A stretch of 64,000 nucleotides of DNA, taken from the NCBI GenBank assembly GCA_036785325.1, contig JAXIVH010000008.1, positions 14,097,739 to 14,161,738 of the forward strand, read 5' to 3'. Source of the DNA: Urophycis tenuis (taxonomy: Eukaryota; Chordata; Actinopteri; Gadiformes; Phycidae). The notes beneath the pieces were generated by a model, which was given only the letters and a program-made list of their open reading frames with translations, ran no database searches and was not told where the DNA came from. Made by a program: the position numbers and the translations under genes. How positions within the stretch are numbered: position 1 is the first letter of the stretch; every line of letters begins with the position of its first letter. This document shows, one piece after another, positions 37,631-47,410 of the stretch.

Positions 37631-40600
37631 TTAGTCTACAAACCTCTGGTTAAGTTTGAGCAGCAGTTGATTCTCAAAGTTTGTTGCGCTCATCCTTGCC
37701 CGCTTTGCAGTAAAGAGTAATCCAGCACAACTGAAAAGTCGCTCACAGGCAGCTGAGGCAGGTAGGCCCGTGTTGAGTTTTAAAGCGAGTTCTTTTATAT
37801 TTGAAAAGGAGTTGAGCAGATCCATATTGTCTGAGGCGCAGGCTAGGTACCCTTCCAACTCCCCTGTACCTTCTGACCTTCTGGACTTCAACGAGGAGAA
37901 GAAATCATCCTCATCTGATGAATGCTGTCCAACTTGCTCCACCTCAGCCACTGCCATCTGGTCAAGGTGTTGTCTGACATAGACCAGACCTTATGATTGA
38001 CAAACAACAATATTTATGACAATTAAGCTTAGATTAATCTACCAAGAGTGCATCATGATGCAAAGATTGCCACAAATAACAAAATAATTATAATTTGAGA
38101 CTAACAGTATAGCACTTATGACATTGTATTGAATAAAAACAAAGTGGATACAACTGTGATAAACATTTAAATCACAGTATGACATATTATGATATCATAC
38201 CTGTTTCAATGATATCAGGCCTCTCTGTCCAGGTGGTTTTGAACTTCGGTAGAAGTATTGCTGCAGCGATTAGTTCAGGGTCCTCCATCATCTCACCAAA
38301 ACGCTTCTGGACACCCTCCTGAATGGCTCTGACCAGTGGTAGACACAACTTGGAGGATGTCTCCTGGCTTCCGAGTTTTGCTTGCAGCTGAAAGATTACT
38401 GGAAGAAGCCATCCTAAGTGTGTGTTGGTCTCCAACTGCAGAATGTTCAAGGCCTTTACCAAAGGTTTCATCACTGAGCAGTACTCAGTCAAGAAAGCAA
38501 TTTCTGCTTGACTCAACCTAACAGAACATAAAAGATCAAGAAAATACAATTGTTAGCAAATCAAGCAGGAACAGTTTGAAATGTGCAGCCAAATATGGAA
38601 ATAATTGAACAATTCCATAAAACTGGATAATGTGGAAATGTACAAGCATCATGCACTGTTATAAACATTTCATACTGTTAAAATGCTAATTAAACTCACA
38701 TTTTCAATTTGAATGCTTCAGAAACATTCCTGATTGCCTCCTCCCCTTTCTCTTGTACAATCCGTATGATTCTCTCCACTGCCATGAACGTCGAATTCCA
38801 TCTTGTTTTATTTGACCGAATGAGCTGGAGCTGGCAATTCTCTTCCACAACTTCTGCTGCCATGTATGAACGACCCGTCTTGTTCCACATGGCTTGGCAT
38901 TTTCCAAAGGCTGCACGTGATAGTCTCCTGTATGTATCATTTTTCTTTTCTGTTTTGTCAGCATCTGTTGTGGCAACTAAATTTAACAAGTGGCATGCAC
39001 ACCTTTGGTGTGTTGGAAGCTGGTACTCTAAGCCATTATCCTTCTCCAGGATGCTACAGGTGTCCAGATAGCTGACGTGGACCTCCTTGGAAGAATCTTG
39101 GTCGGACTCGGACTCTGCATCCTCAGGCTGGCTCTGCTCGCCAAACACACTGAAAGCTTTGATGAAGTTTGAGCCACTATCTGTGGAGGTTCTTACCACT
39201 TTACCCCTTATTCTATATTGGCAGTGTATGTCATCAAGTGCACCTGCAATGACCTCAAAAGTGTGGGACCCTTTTAGTCTCTTGCACGCAAGTGCAGCGG
39301 ATGTCCTCTCTAAGGTTCCCTCATCTATCCAATGAGCTGTAACCCCAATGAAACTTTGCTGGTGTGCAGTCCAACAATCTGTGGTTGTGGCAACACCGCT
39401 GACTTCACTAAGTCGCAATATCACATTCTTCCTCATTTGAATGGCAGCTGCCTCTATTCTAGTCCGGACTGTGGGTCTGGAAATGACTTTGATGTGGGGA
39501 TTGAGTGCCACTACTAGCTCTTTAAAAGCAGGTTGTTCAACAAAAGAAAATGCATGAAGACCCTCACAAATTAAGTTAATGATGAGCTTGTCGATCTTTC
39601 CCTGTGGCACACGGCAGTTGCCTCCCGCTGACATTGAATCTGATATTTTTACCTGCTTACTTGGGTTTGGGGCTTGTGGATTTGGGGTTTGATGGCCCCG
39701 CTTTGCATGACTGAAAGCTGTCAGCTTAGATGGATGTTTCCTCTGTGAAGAAAGAAAATGCATCAGTACATCAATCAATGTGGTGTTCATTAATCACACT
39801 GAAATTAGAACATTGATAGATAAAAGGCTTCCTATTTCTAGTCATCATATTTTGTCTTTTACATTTCACAAAGAAAAAAAGTCTAACATTCCTGAACAAA
39901 TTAAGTTTCTACCATTAAAACAGTTTAAGATACTTATTAGAAGACATTAATTTTTAGTTTGTGATATGTTGTATGTCTACTCTCATACTGCAGCCTTAGT
40001 GCCATCTGACAGACACTGCTCTGGGGAAGCAACAAGAAAAACTTTTCTGGATCTATCCCTGCACTAGCCTGGTCCTACCATACTCTCATATATTCATAAT
40101 GTACAGAGAGTCTGGCCACTTTCCATTGCCAAGCGTTAACTTCCTTAAATGTGGATACTCTGTTGATATTTAAAACTATTGGATCTGCCCAGAGCCACTC
40201 AGATCTGCCATAACCAATCGCTAACGTTTGGTCGTGACGTGACATGCTCAAACCTTATAGTCTATGGCTCAAACAAGCGCACGACCTCAACGTCATCGTT
40301 CTCAGCTGCTCCCTCTGTTCGCCGATTGGACCTGTACATTATTATGACTGTACGAGTGTATGGTAGGACCAGGCTATCCCTGCACTACACTAAATTTGCT
40401 AGTCATGAAAAAAGTAGGCTACTTAACAAAACATGCTTCCGCAGATTGGATGTTGAATTATTAAACGCTGCCAGTTGAGTCACCATTGGAAGGCACATTT
40501 GGCACTGCATAACAATACTATTGCCCCTTTTGGATTTAAAAGTAAAACATTCGTTCAAATGTGGCCAAGGGTTTTCGTCGGCAGCTTGCATTTCGACTGA

Positions 40601-40690
40601 TACAGTCTCTGGGCCATCTTCGCTCGCCTGATCGACGTCCTCCATCTTCTCAATCTCCAACTGAAAGATTTGGCGCTTGATGCTGATCAT
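37631..40690 (-). CDS. hAT transposase with BED zinc finger, four exons, 658 aa
   Basis: Exons in transcript order: 40690-40433, 39742-38700, 38517-38201 and 37989-37631. They join in phase (1977 bases) with a single terminal stop. Exon 1 has a BED finger (NPWPHLNECFTF, CQMCLP, STSNLRKH). Exon 2 carries the RNase H-like core: GVATTTDCWTAHQQSFIG (first Asp), VVRTSTDSGSNFIKAF (second Asp), then CACHLLNLV and TRWNSTFMAVERI. Exon 4 has the C-terminal dimerisation domain (GLPASAACERLFSCAG, NQLLLKLNQRF). It is a cut-and-paste transposase of the ZBED/Ac group acting on the TIRs at 32080 and 40913. Exon 1 ends at a weak donor (GTTTTG), the least certain junction. The unbroken frame suggests recent activity. 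Confidence 0.8.
40075..40376. mobile_element. 302-bp MITE with 9-bp target duplication
   Basis: Termini TAGCCTGGTCCTACCATAC and its inverse, flanked by TCCCTGCAC at 40066-40074 and 40377-40385. It lies in intron 1 of the hAT transposase. Its right 140 bases plus neighbouring hAT sequence recur at 41885-42062. Confidence 0.85.
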
Positions 40691-40921
40691 TTAAGTACTT
40701 CCGGCAGCGATTTTTTTTTTCTTCCTTTGGTTTTCATTAGTCAAAGTTTTTTTTTTACTCAGTAACGGATGGGATTTGTAATGTAGCAAGATACAATACT
40801 TCACTCAAAACGTAATCAAGTAAATTGTAAATTACCAATTTTTAAAACTACTTAAAATACACTAACTCAATACAGTAACGTGAGTAAATGTATTTCGCTA
40901 CTTTCCACCTCTGTATAAGAT

Positions 40922-41062
40922 AATATATTCCTTTATTAATCCCCCTTAGGAGAAATTCACAGCAGTACAAGTGGATAGAGGAGTGCAATAAAAAACCTGA
41001 GTATAAACAATAAACAATAAATATATTTACCTAAATAAGATCAAATTATATGCGAGCTCTTA
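40922..41062 (-). mobile_element. LINE 3'-end sequence flanking the hAT insertion
   Basis: TTCCTTTATTAATCCCCCTT and following bases match 27810-27960. With the (AGATA)n tract at 32058-32079 on the other side of the hAT element, this is one LINE tail cut by the hAT insertion. Confidence 0.7.
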
Positions 41063-41884
41063 GCAGTGGGGAACCCTCAGGGCCTTCTACGCCTTCAGAG
41101 AAGGCCTAACAAAATTCTGGACCAAAAAATATTAAATAAGAAATAATTGTTATTTTTTTAATTTCGATCTTATTTAATTTAGTACAATACATTTAATAAA
41201 TTTTCTCTCACCCATCTTAAGTTTACTGTCAAATTCAACATCAGCAATGAAATGGTTACGGTCTCTAAAACATGTTATCCAATCAGAATCGTCCGTCTCT
41301 ATCAAGGCCCGGTTAGCTGGCTCATTATTGGTTAGGACTTCACAAATCCTGCACAAGGCTAGAGTCCTTTACACAAGGCCAAGCTATGTGTTTTGATTTG
41401 GAGAGCGAGTGGCAGATTGACCAATCTCAGTTTGATTTCAAGTGGGCGGGACAAAAAAAAAGCTTGTAGGCCTTCACAAAGTCCTAAGAGTGGTTGAGTC
41501 TCAACCGTTCTCACCACTCTGCCGCCTCTGTGAATTACGTTGTGGCTAGTTTGATCGGATCGCCCTTTTCAAGGCGTCCTTTCACAGAAAAAAAATCAAA
41601 TAGTAAAAAACGGAAGACCAACTCCAGAACTGGAATTAAAAGAAAAGGTTAAGAAAGTGGAAAGGCATTTCAAGACCGAAAATTATCAGCGATATCAATG
41701 GATGGCGGGCTGTAATAAAACAAACAGGCTGTACTGGTGGAGTTGTTTGCTTTTTACAACTGAAAAGTCGTCCACCTGGGTCAGCGGCGAATTTGTCAGT
41801 CTTACGAATCTGACCAAGTCAGCCCACCGACATCAAGGTTCTGCGGCACACCTGCAAGCGACGATCAGTCTGACAACTTGTCAC
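41063..41884 (+). pseudogene. hAT-type element fragment with TTF-finger-like ORF, copy A
   Basis: Opens CAGTGGGGAACCCTCAGGG and shares about 800 bases with 58238-59130. A short frame (41657-41884) reads VERHFKTENYQRYQWMAGCN, then KTNRLYWWSCLLF, resembling the TTF-type zinc-finger start of ZMYM/hAT-like transposases. Broken by stops; the catalytic part is absent. Confidence 0.55.
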
Positions 41885-42062
41885 TGACGTGACATGCTCA
41901 AACCTTACAGTCTATGGCTCAAACAAGCGCACGACCTCAACGTCATCGTTCTCAGCTGCTCCCTCTTTTCGCCGATTGGACCTGTACATTATTATGACTG
42001 TACGAGTGTATGGTAGGACCAGGCTATCCCTGCACTACACTAAATTTGCTAGTCATGAAAAA
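41885..42062. repeat. Duplicated MITE/hAT junction segment
   Basis: About 177 bases nearly identical to 40235-40411. It includes the right end of the 302-bp MITE, its TSD and 35 bases of hAT intron beyond. Because it carries flanking hAT sequence it was copied as a block, not transposed. Confidence 0.8.
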
Positions 42063-43456
42063 ATGATTACTACATACATAGTAATCATCCAATTGAGATA
42101 AACAGTGCAATTGGTAAATGAGTCTGACTGAGGTGTAAATATAAAAATAAAAATAGATGTGCAGATATAAATTGTGCAAAGTAGATGTGCAAATGTACAG
42201 GATTTTTCAGGTAATGTAAGAAAGACATGTGAGAAGGTGTGGCGGGTCCCGGCTTGGTCCCCGCTGGCAGATATATAGATAATCCTGTAATGTTAGGAAA
42301 TAGATATGAAGAAGTGAGACGGGACGACGCATGCAGTTCTTCTTCCATTCACTTGGGTTATATTTATTGCCCACATGCATTCAGTTATACACATTCCTGT
42401 TATTCTGTACTGTAGTACTGTTTTTTTACATAAATGTACTGGTCACAACCAAATATAAGTGAATAATGCACTGTCACATATCAAGTAACATCTTTTACAT
42501 TAATACTAAAACATCACAAATAAACCCTTCATTTCAGAACATCAGTATGTCTCTGTATATTCTTCATTTAAACTCTTAATATACAGTGCAACCTTCTTAT
42601 GAAAGCGTGTAATATGTGGATACTCCAACAATATTTCCTTAGTATTATATACTAATTATGACAGGAACAACTAACTACATGTGGGACAAATCAACACATT
42701 TTAAGAATTACATATAACACATTTCAATAATACCACGTACTACATGGCTAAAACAGTATCAAATACATACCCAATGTAAACTTTAATTTAACACAAAATG
42801 GCGCCGGCGGGTCTGGCTGAACAGCAAATGCTACACAAAACGGCGGCCACTGCATTAGCTCAAGCTACTAGCCGTAACCAGACTGACAGTAGTTAGCTTG
42901 CCAAACAACATCTAAACATTTCTCTGGTAGCTGCTAGCAAACACACTTATAATGTACAGATGTCCAGGAGCCAGTGACAAATAAAAACACAATAAAATAA
43001 TAGCGAGTGGTTGGTAAAATAACATGTAAGGGGTACGCCATTACAGGTTACCCGAGGCAGCCGTTACTTCACTGTAAGACTCGCTTTTAGCCTGATTAAC
43101 CACACGTTATCTTACAGATACTTTGTCATTAATGACTAGGAATATCTTATAACTGTCTGTATTGATTTGTGTGGTGGAAACTAACCTGTAATGTTAGGAA
43201 ATAGATATGAAGAAGTGAGACGGGACGACGCGTGCAGTTCTTCCATTCACTTGGATTATGAACTTCACGTCCTGGACTCACGTTACATTGTGAAAAGCCA
43301 CCTGCTGGCGCATTATGGTATTGCACTCACATTGAATCAGACCAAAATAAGATACATCTCCAAAGCATAACATTAAAACAAATACACATATTTTGTGAGT
43401 ATCACAAAGGCATAAAGGCATAAAATAACCACGACTTAGGAAAACAGACATGAGGT
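42063..43456. repeat. LINE UTR-like sequence with an inserted segment between ~78-bp direct repeats
   Basis: 42090-42200 resembles 28005-28100 (LINE 3' UTR). Two direct copies of a segment starting CCTGTAATGTTAGGAAATAG lie at about 42284-42363 and 43186-43260, bracketing about 825 bases of AT-rich DNA with no gene. This may be a TRIM-like element or a tandem duplication. The rest, to 43456, is non-coding. Confidence 0.5.
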
Positions 43457-44137
43457 GTGGGGTGTGGTGTTTAATCCATTATCAGGAGGTGTAGGGGCTT
43501 CTGAGATGTTGGGAGCGGGTGGTTTAGGTGTTTGTTGTAGAGTCTGATAGCTGATGGGATGAAAGAGCCCCCCAAGCGCTTTGAGGCACGTGGCTGAGTG
43601 AGCCTGTGGCTGAACGTGCTCCTGAGTTGCCTCAGCTCGGCATGGAGAGGGTGAGAGGGGTTGTCCAGGATCGCCTGCAGCTTTCCCCTCATCCTCCTCT
43701 CTGTCACCGCCTCCACACAGTCCAGCTTCATCCCCACCAAAGAGCTTGCCTTCCTCACCAGCTTGTTCAGCTTGCTGGCACCTCCGCTCCCAATGCCTCC
43801 TCCCCAGCATACAACAGCGAAGAAGGTGACACTGGCTACCACAGACTGGTAGAACATCCGTAGCAACCTAGTGCACACATTGGAAGATCTGAGCCTCCTC
43901 AAGAAGAACAGCCTACTCTGTTTCTTCCTGTAGAGGGAGGGCCTCAGTGTTGTCCGACCAGTCCAGTTCATTGTTCAGGTGCACCCCAAGGAACTTACAG
44001 GTATCCACCATCTCCACCTCCTCCCCATTTATGGAAACTGGTAATGGGGGGCTCTTCCTGTGCCGGAAGTCCACCACCAGCTCCTTGGTTTTCCCGGTGT
44101 TGAGCTGAAGGTGGTTCCCATCACATTGTAACTGCAT
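43457..44137 (-). pseudogene. LINE reverse-transcriptase C-terminus
   Basis: Minus-strand frames read LNTGKTKELVVDFRHRKSP and DTCKFLGVHLNNELDW, then, after a frameshift near 43950, SRLFFLRRLRSSNVCTRLL, MFYQSVVASVTFFAVVCWGG and the terminal region to FIPSAIRLYNKHL. This is the RT end of a fish non-LTR element, oriented with the LINE 3' ends downstream. Truncated at 44137 and frameshifted. Confidence 0.8.
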
Positions 44138-45107
44138 GTGTTAAACCAAATGCACAAAAAGCCAAATCAAATCAGAAATGCGTAGACCACTTCTTTTTTA
44201 ACTTGCATACATTATTTATTTTTTAATAAAGTAGCCCAATGAAACATCTCAACATTTTGTTAACATTAGGTTTAAAACACTACATAAACAGGACCCTCTT
44301 CCCGCGCTGAGCCCACACTAGCTTGCCTAGTTGGTGCAGGTGCTGACAGATGTGATGTCGCCGGTCCGGCCGCATCTGGTGACTCCGTTGTAAGTCTCTT
44401 GACATAATTAGAGACCAATGTCTGTCAAGCCATACTGTACTTATCTGTACGCTAACAACGGATGAGCTCGCTCAACCATTTCCATTTGCTCGTCATCTCT
44501 TCTGCCTGTAGGCTTGGCTAAAATGCCAAACGTAAACTGTACAGAGAGGACGTAAAAAGGTTTGCTGTGACTGATCCAGCACCAGTAATGAGAGACGACA
44601 TACAGGAATCACACAACAGACGTTTAGTGTAAACAGGAAGTGAAGTAGAGGCACGGTTACTGTAACAACCACAAATAATACTGGTGCAGACTTCACACAT
44701 GTTATATTATCTTTCCATTTTATATATATATATGGGGATGTTTTTTAGCCTTATTATGAATTTAGATGTTAATTTTAATTATGAAAAATAATTCAATAAT
44801 CAACCTGTCATTTAGGATGGGCCAGTTGTACAAGTGGGTGGGCCCAGGCCCATTCTGGATAAGTTCGTAAGGTGACTTACTTGTAAGTACATTTAACGTT
44901 GTACATTGAAAATAAAATGGCGTCACAGGCCAAACAGCATCAACCTTACGGTATATCGGAATGATCAAAAAGCATTACAATTAACCAATTAATCGAAAAA
45001 TATGGGTTCAGCGCCAGTCAGTTGCGCAGCAACTGCCTTACATACCTTTGGGGTAGTTCCCTTTGTGTAAACATGTTTGTAAAATGATTGCTTTGCCATT
45101 TTTTTAG
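44138..45107. other. Non-coding, old repeat fragments
   Basis: AT-rich. Contains GATGGGCCAG and GTGGGTGGGCCC (44815-44850), related to 8765-8800, then a branch/acceptor-like tract ending TTTTTTTAG at 45107. No gene seen. Confidence 0.5.
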
Positions 45108-45200
45108 TTACAAGCATTGGCAAACAGGATCGACGCTGAGCAAGGAGCACCCCAGACCGCATCAACCCCTGGTGTCAAGCGTCACAGGGGACTCTGATCT
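45108..45200 (+). CDS. Possible second exon of the small basic-protein gene
   Basis: Acceptor TTTTTTTAG at 45107, 93 open bases, then a strong donor GTAAGT at 45201. Joined to the exon ending at 8616 it continues in frame (FYKHWQTGSTLSKEHPRPHQ and on) without a stop. The next exon is not found. The evidence is splice quality, phase and the fact that the intervening 36 kb is almost entirely nested transposons. Confidence 0.4.
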
Positions 45201-45315
45201 GTAAGTTTCCTAGATATATACAATTTTCTACACCCGGCTTTCATTATGTTGCACATTTATGGACGACCATCTTTTCACACAGTGAAACACAGTTGGCCAA
45301 TCCTGAACTTGGTGT

Positions 45316-45549
45316 TTAGGCACATAAGGAAGAGGGAGCAGTTGGTGTTTTGGAGTCAAGGTAAGTGCATTCCATGATGGCCTGCATGTCTTTATATATA
45401 TCACCATCCTCTCCAGGAGGAAGTGGAACAGGCCTTCCTAGCAACATCATTATGAGGCCTACTGGCCCCGGTACAGCCACCTCCCACATCTGAACTTGTG
45501 TGGATTCAAGTGTCACAAGGAAAAACAAGTTTCTATATACAGAAACCAT
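45316..45549 (-). CDS. Unrecognised short ORF, protein-like composition
   Basis: Frame of about 77 residues: TLESTQVQMWEVAVPGPVGL, GRPVPLPPGEDGDIYKDMQA, ending SLCA. The balanced composition and acidic GEDGDIYKD segment look more like real coding sequence than chance, but I do not recognise the family. It could be the last exon of a transposon gene on minus (stop at about 45316-45318). Confidence 0.3.
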   Translation of the reverse strand: MVSVYRNLFFLVTLESTQVQMWEVAVPGPVGLIMMLLGRPVPLPPGEDGDIYKDMQAIMECTYLDSKTPTAPSSLCA

Positions 45550-45639
45550 ATACCAGTTTCAGACATTATCGGCCATCGGGGCGGAACTGGGCATTCAACT
45601 TGAACTGTGAATGATCACGTCTCCTATATCGTGTGCTAC

Positions 45640-45930
45640 CAAAGTGGTACCAAACGTTTTGGAGACCTGCTTACCGGGATGACATATGTTGTTGACAAAT
45701 TAGAATACAATTCAAGCTGTTAGCAGCCTCAAAATGTATGCAGCACGCACCGCCAACCTCAGCGACCGCAACCCCAATACGAACTAAGGCCTTTGTACCA
45801 AGGTTCTGAGAATTATATTGGTCAAGGCGGCAGGCTGACCCCTATGGGTGAAGCTATACCAAACTCTTTGGGGACCTGCTTACTGGGAAAGCATATGTTG
45901 TCGACAAAACCAAAGCAATCTGGGGCTGAG
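45640..45930. repeat. Imperfect direct repeat, about 70 bp, twice
   Basis: TACCAAACGTTTTGGAGACC...GCATATGTTG-type segments at about 45647-45705 and 45857-45915 are about 80 per cent alike (GACCTGCTTAC, CATATGTTGT, GACAAA shared). No coding. Confidence 0.6.
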
Positions 45931-46939
45931 CTATATGCTTAACAATCAAGAATTATTAGAAGAAGCGTCCTTATGAGTACAATAGGTTTGCCACAGTTTC
46001 ACTGTGAATATTGAATATATACATAATTAATTCAGAATACTTTAATATCAATACGCAAATTCTGTAAAAAAAAAAATGTGTCAAGTCAAAGTCTAGCCGG
46101 CAGCCGCTGCTTTCATCAGGTAAGATCTGGCTCTACATGCCAGCATCAGAATACACAACATTCAAATGCTGCCCTCTGGTGCTCTTATGTAGTGCAGACA
46201 ACCTGTTGCTGTACGATGTGCAATTTTAGGAGTTGCAAAATAAATACAGGCTAGATTTTCTATTTCAAACATGTTTTGTCATGCACGCATAGTACGCAAC
46301 CCTAATGGGTTTGCAACAGACAGACATTTAATTTAATTACACAATTACCGAAGAAAATTCTGTTTTGTTTCTACCACATACAACTGATCACATTTGTTAC
46401 CCTTATGTAGGACAGGACAGGCATATAAAAGGCTGTGTCCAGGGTGGAGCTGTCCTAACACTTACCTCCAACATTCTTAACCGCACTTCAACGAGAGGAG
46501 TTTATTTTAGCACACCGTAGCCTACTTACGGGCAGGGTCCATGCTCCATGTCACCTCCCACTTTCTCTCTTAATAATAAAACAATTATTTCATTAATGTA
46601 AAATATATATGTGTCACAGAAAGGATTTTACATAAAACATTTAATTTTTTTTTTGCAAACTCATTAATAGGCATATATTTTTGCCGACATGCCCACCTCA
46701 GTGCAATTATCAGTGTACCAGAAAAGATGTAATTTGATTGGCTGAAGCCGTCATCTGAAGTTCACGTTATCGGAACGTGAAGGCGTCAGTAAGGGGGGGG
46801 GGGGGGGGGGGGGGGGGGGTCGTGTCTTGGAAAAGTAATTTCCACAAAATTCCACGGTACTCCTGGACTTGCCTCATGGCACACTGGCCTCACGGCCGCG
46901 GCACAGCGTTTGGGAACCAATGATCTTCTAGATCTAGAC
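45931..46939. other. Non-coding stretch with poly-G run
   Basis: AT-rich, with a 27-base G homopolymer (46793-46819). TATAAAAGG at about 46425-46433 followed by GTCC-rich sequence resembles a promoter or an LTR fragment but has no partner copy. Near 46900, GTTTGGGAACCAATG is an inverted MITE end matching the element that follows. Confidence 0.5.
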
Positions 46940-47402
46940 CATTGGTTCCCAAACGGTGTGCTTTTTGGAACAACCATACATTATTATTGCAATATACAAC
47001 TCCACAAAAGTAATTATTTTTTAATTTAGTTTATCAGTACTTTGGACTCAATTCATAATACAGAGGCAAACTATATACCTAAAAACATTTATTTAATTCT
47101 TGCCTTGTTTTTAATTGTGTGACCTGTCTGGTTTAAATGGGTGTGTTGCTGCTTTGATGAAGCCTAATTTGATAGTTTCAAATACATTTTTGAAATATTT
47201 TGTTAATAATATTTCATGGGTAATATGAGTCTTTGTCACATTTTATTTGGCATTAGTAAATAATTATGCACATTTACAGATATTTTTCATGATATGAGTG
47301 ATATCACACGTGTTTTAAAGGCTATTTTGCACAATAGGCGTGCCTTGAGACTTTTACTTGTCCTTTGGTGTGCCTTGGGCACAAAAAGTCTGGGAACCAC
47401 TG
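46940..47402. mobile_element. hAT-type MITE, TSD ATCTAGAC
   Basis: Left end CATTGGTTCCCAAAC and right end GTCTGGGAACCACTG are inverted. A perfect 8-bp duplication ATCTAGAC lies at 46932-46939 and 47403-47410. 463 bases, AT-rich, non-coding. Confidence 0.85.
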
Positions 47403-47410
47403 ATCTAGAC

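Larger units (their letters stand above)
32080..40913 (-). mobile_element. hAT DNA transposon, autonomous-looking, TSD TATAAGAT
   Basis: Terminal inverted repeats CAGAGGTGGAAAAAGTA (from 32080) and TACTTTCCACCTCTG (to 40913), with subterminal TACTCAAGTAAAAGTA-type motifs. Perfect 8-bp duplication TATAAGAT at 32072-32079 and 40914-40921. It encodes a four-exon transposase on minus. It carries later insertions: a LINE (32761-36914), a TTAA-flanked foldback (37279-37625) and a 302-bp MITE (40075-40376), all in non-coding parts. The sequence outside the TSDs is the (AAGAT)n tail of a LINE, so the hAT jumped into that tail. Confidence 0.9.

Noticed and set aside
46425..46500. TATAAAAGG promoter of a host gene
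   Set aside because: No coding sequence follows. It may be a transposon promoter remnant but cannot be assigned.
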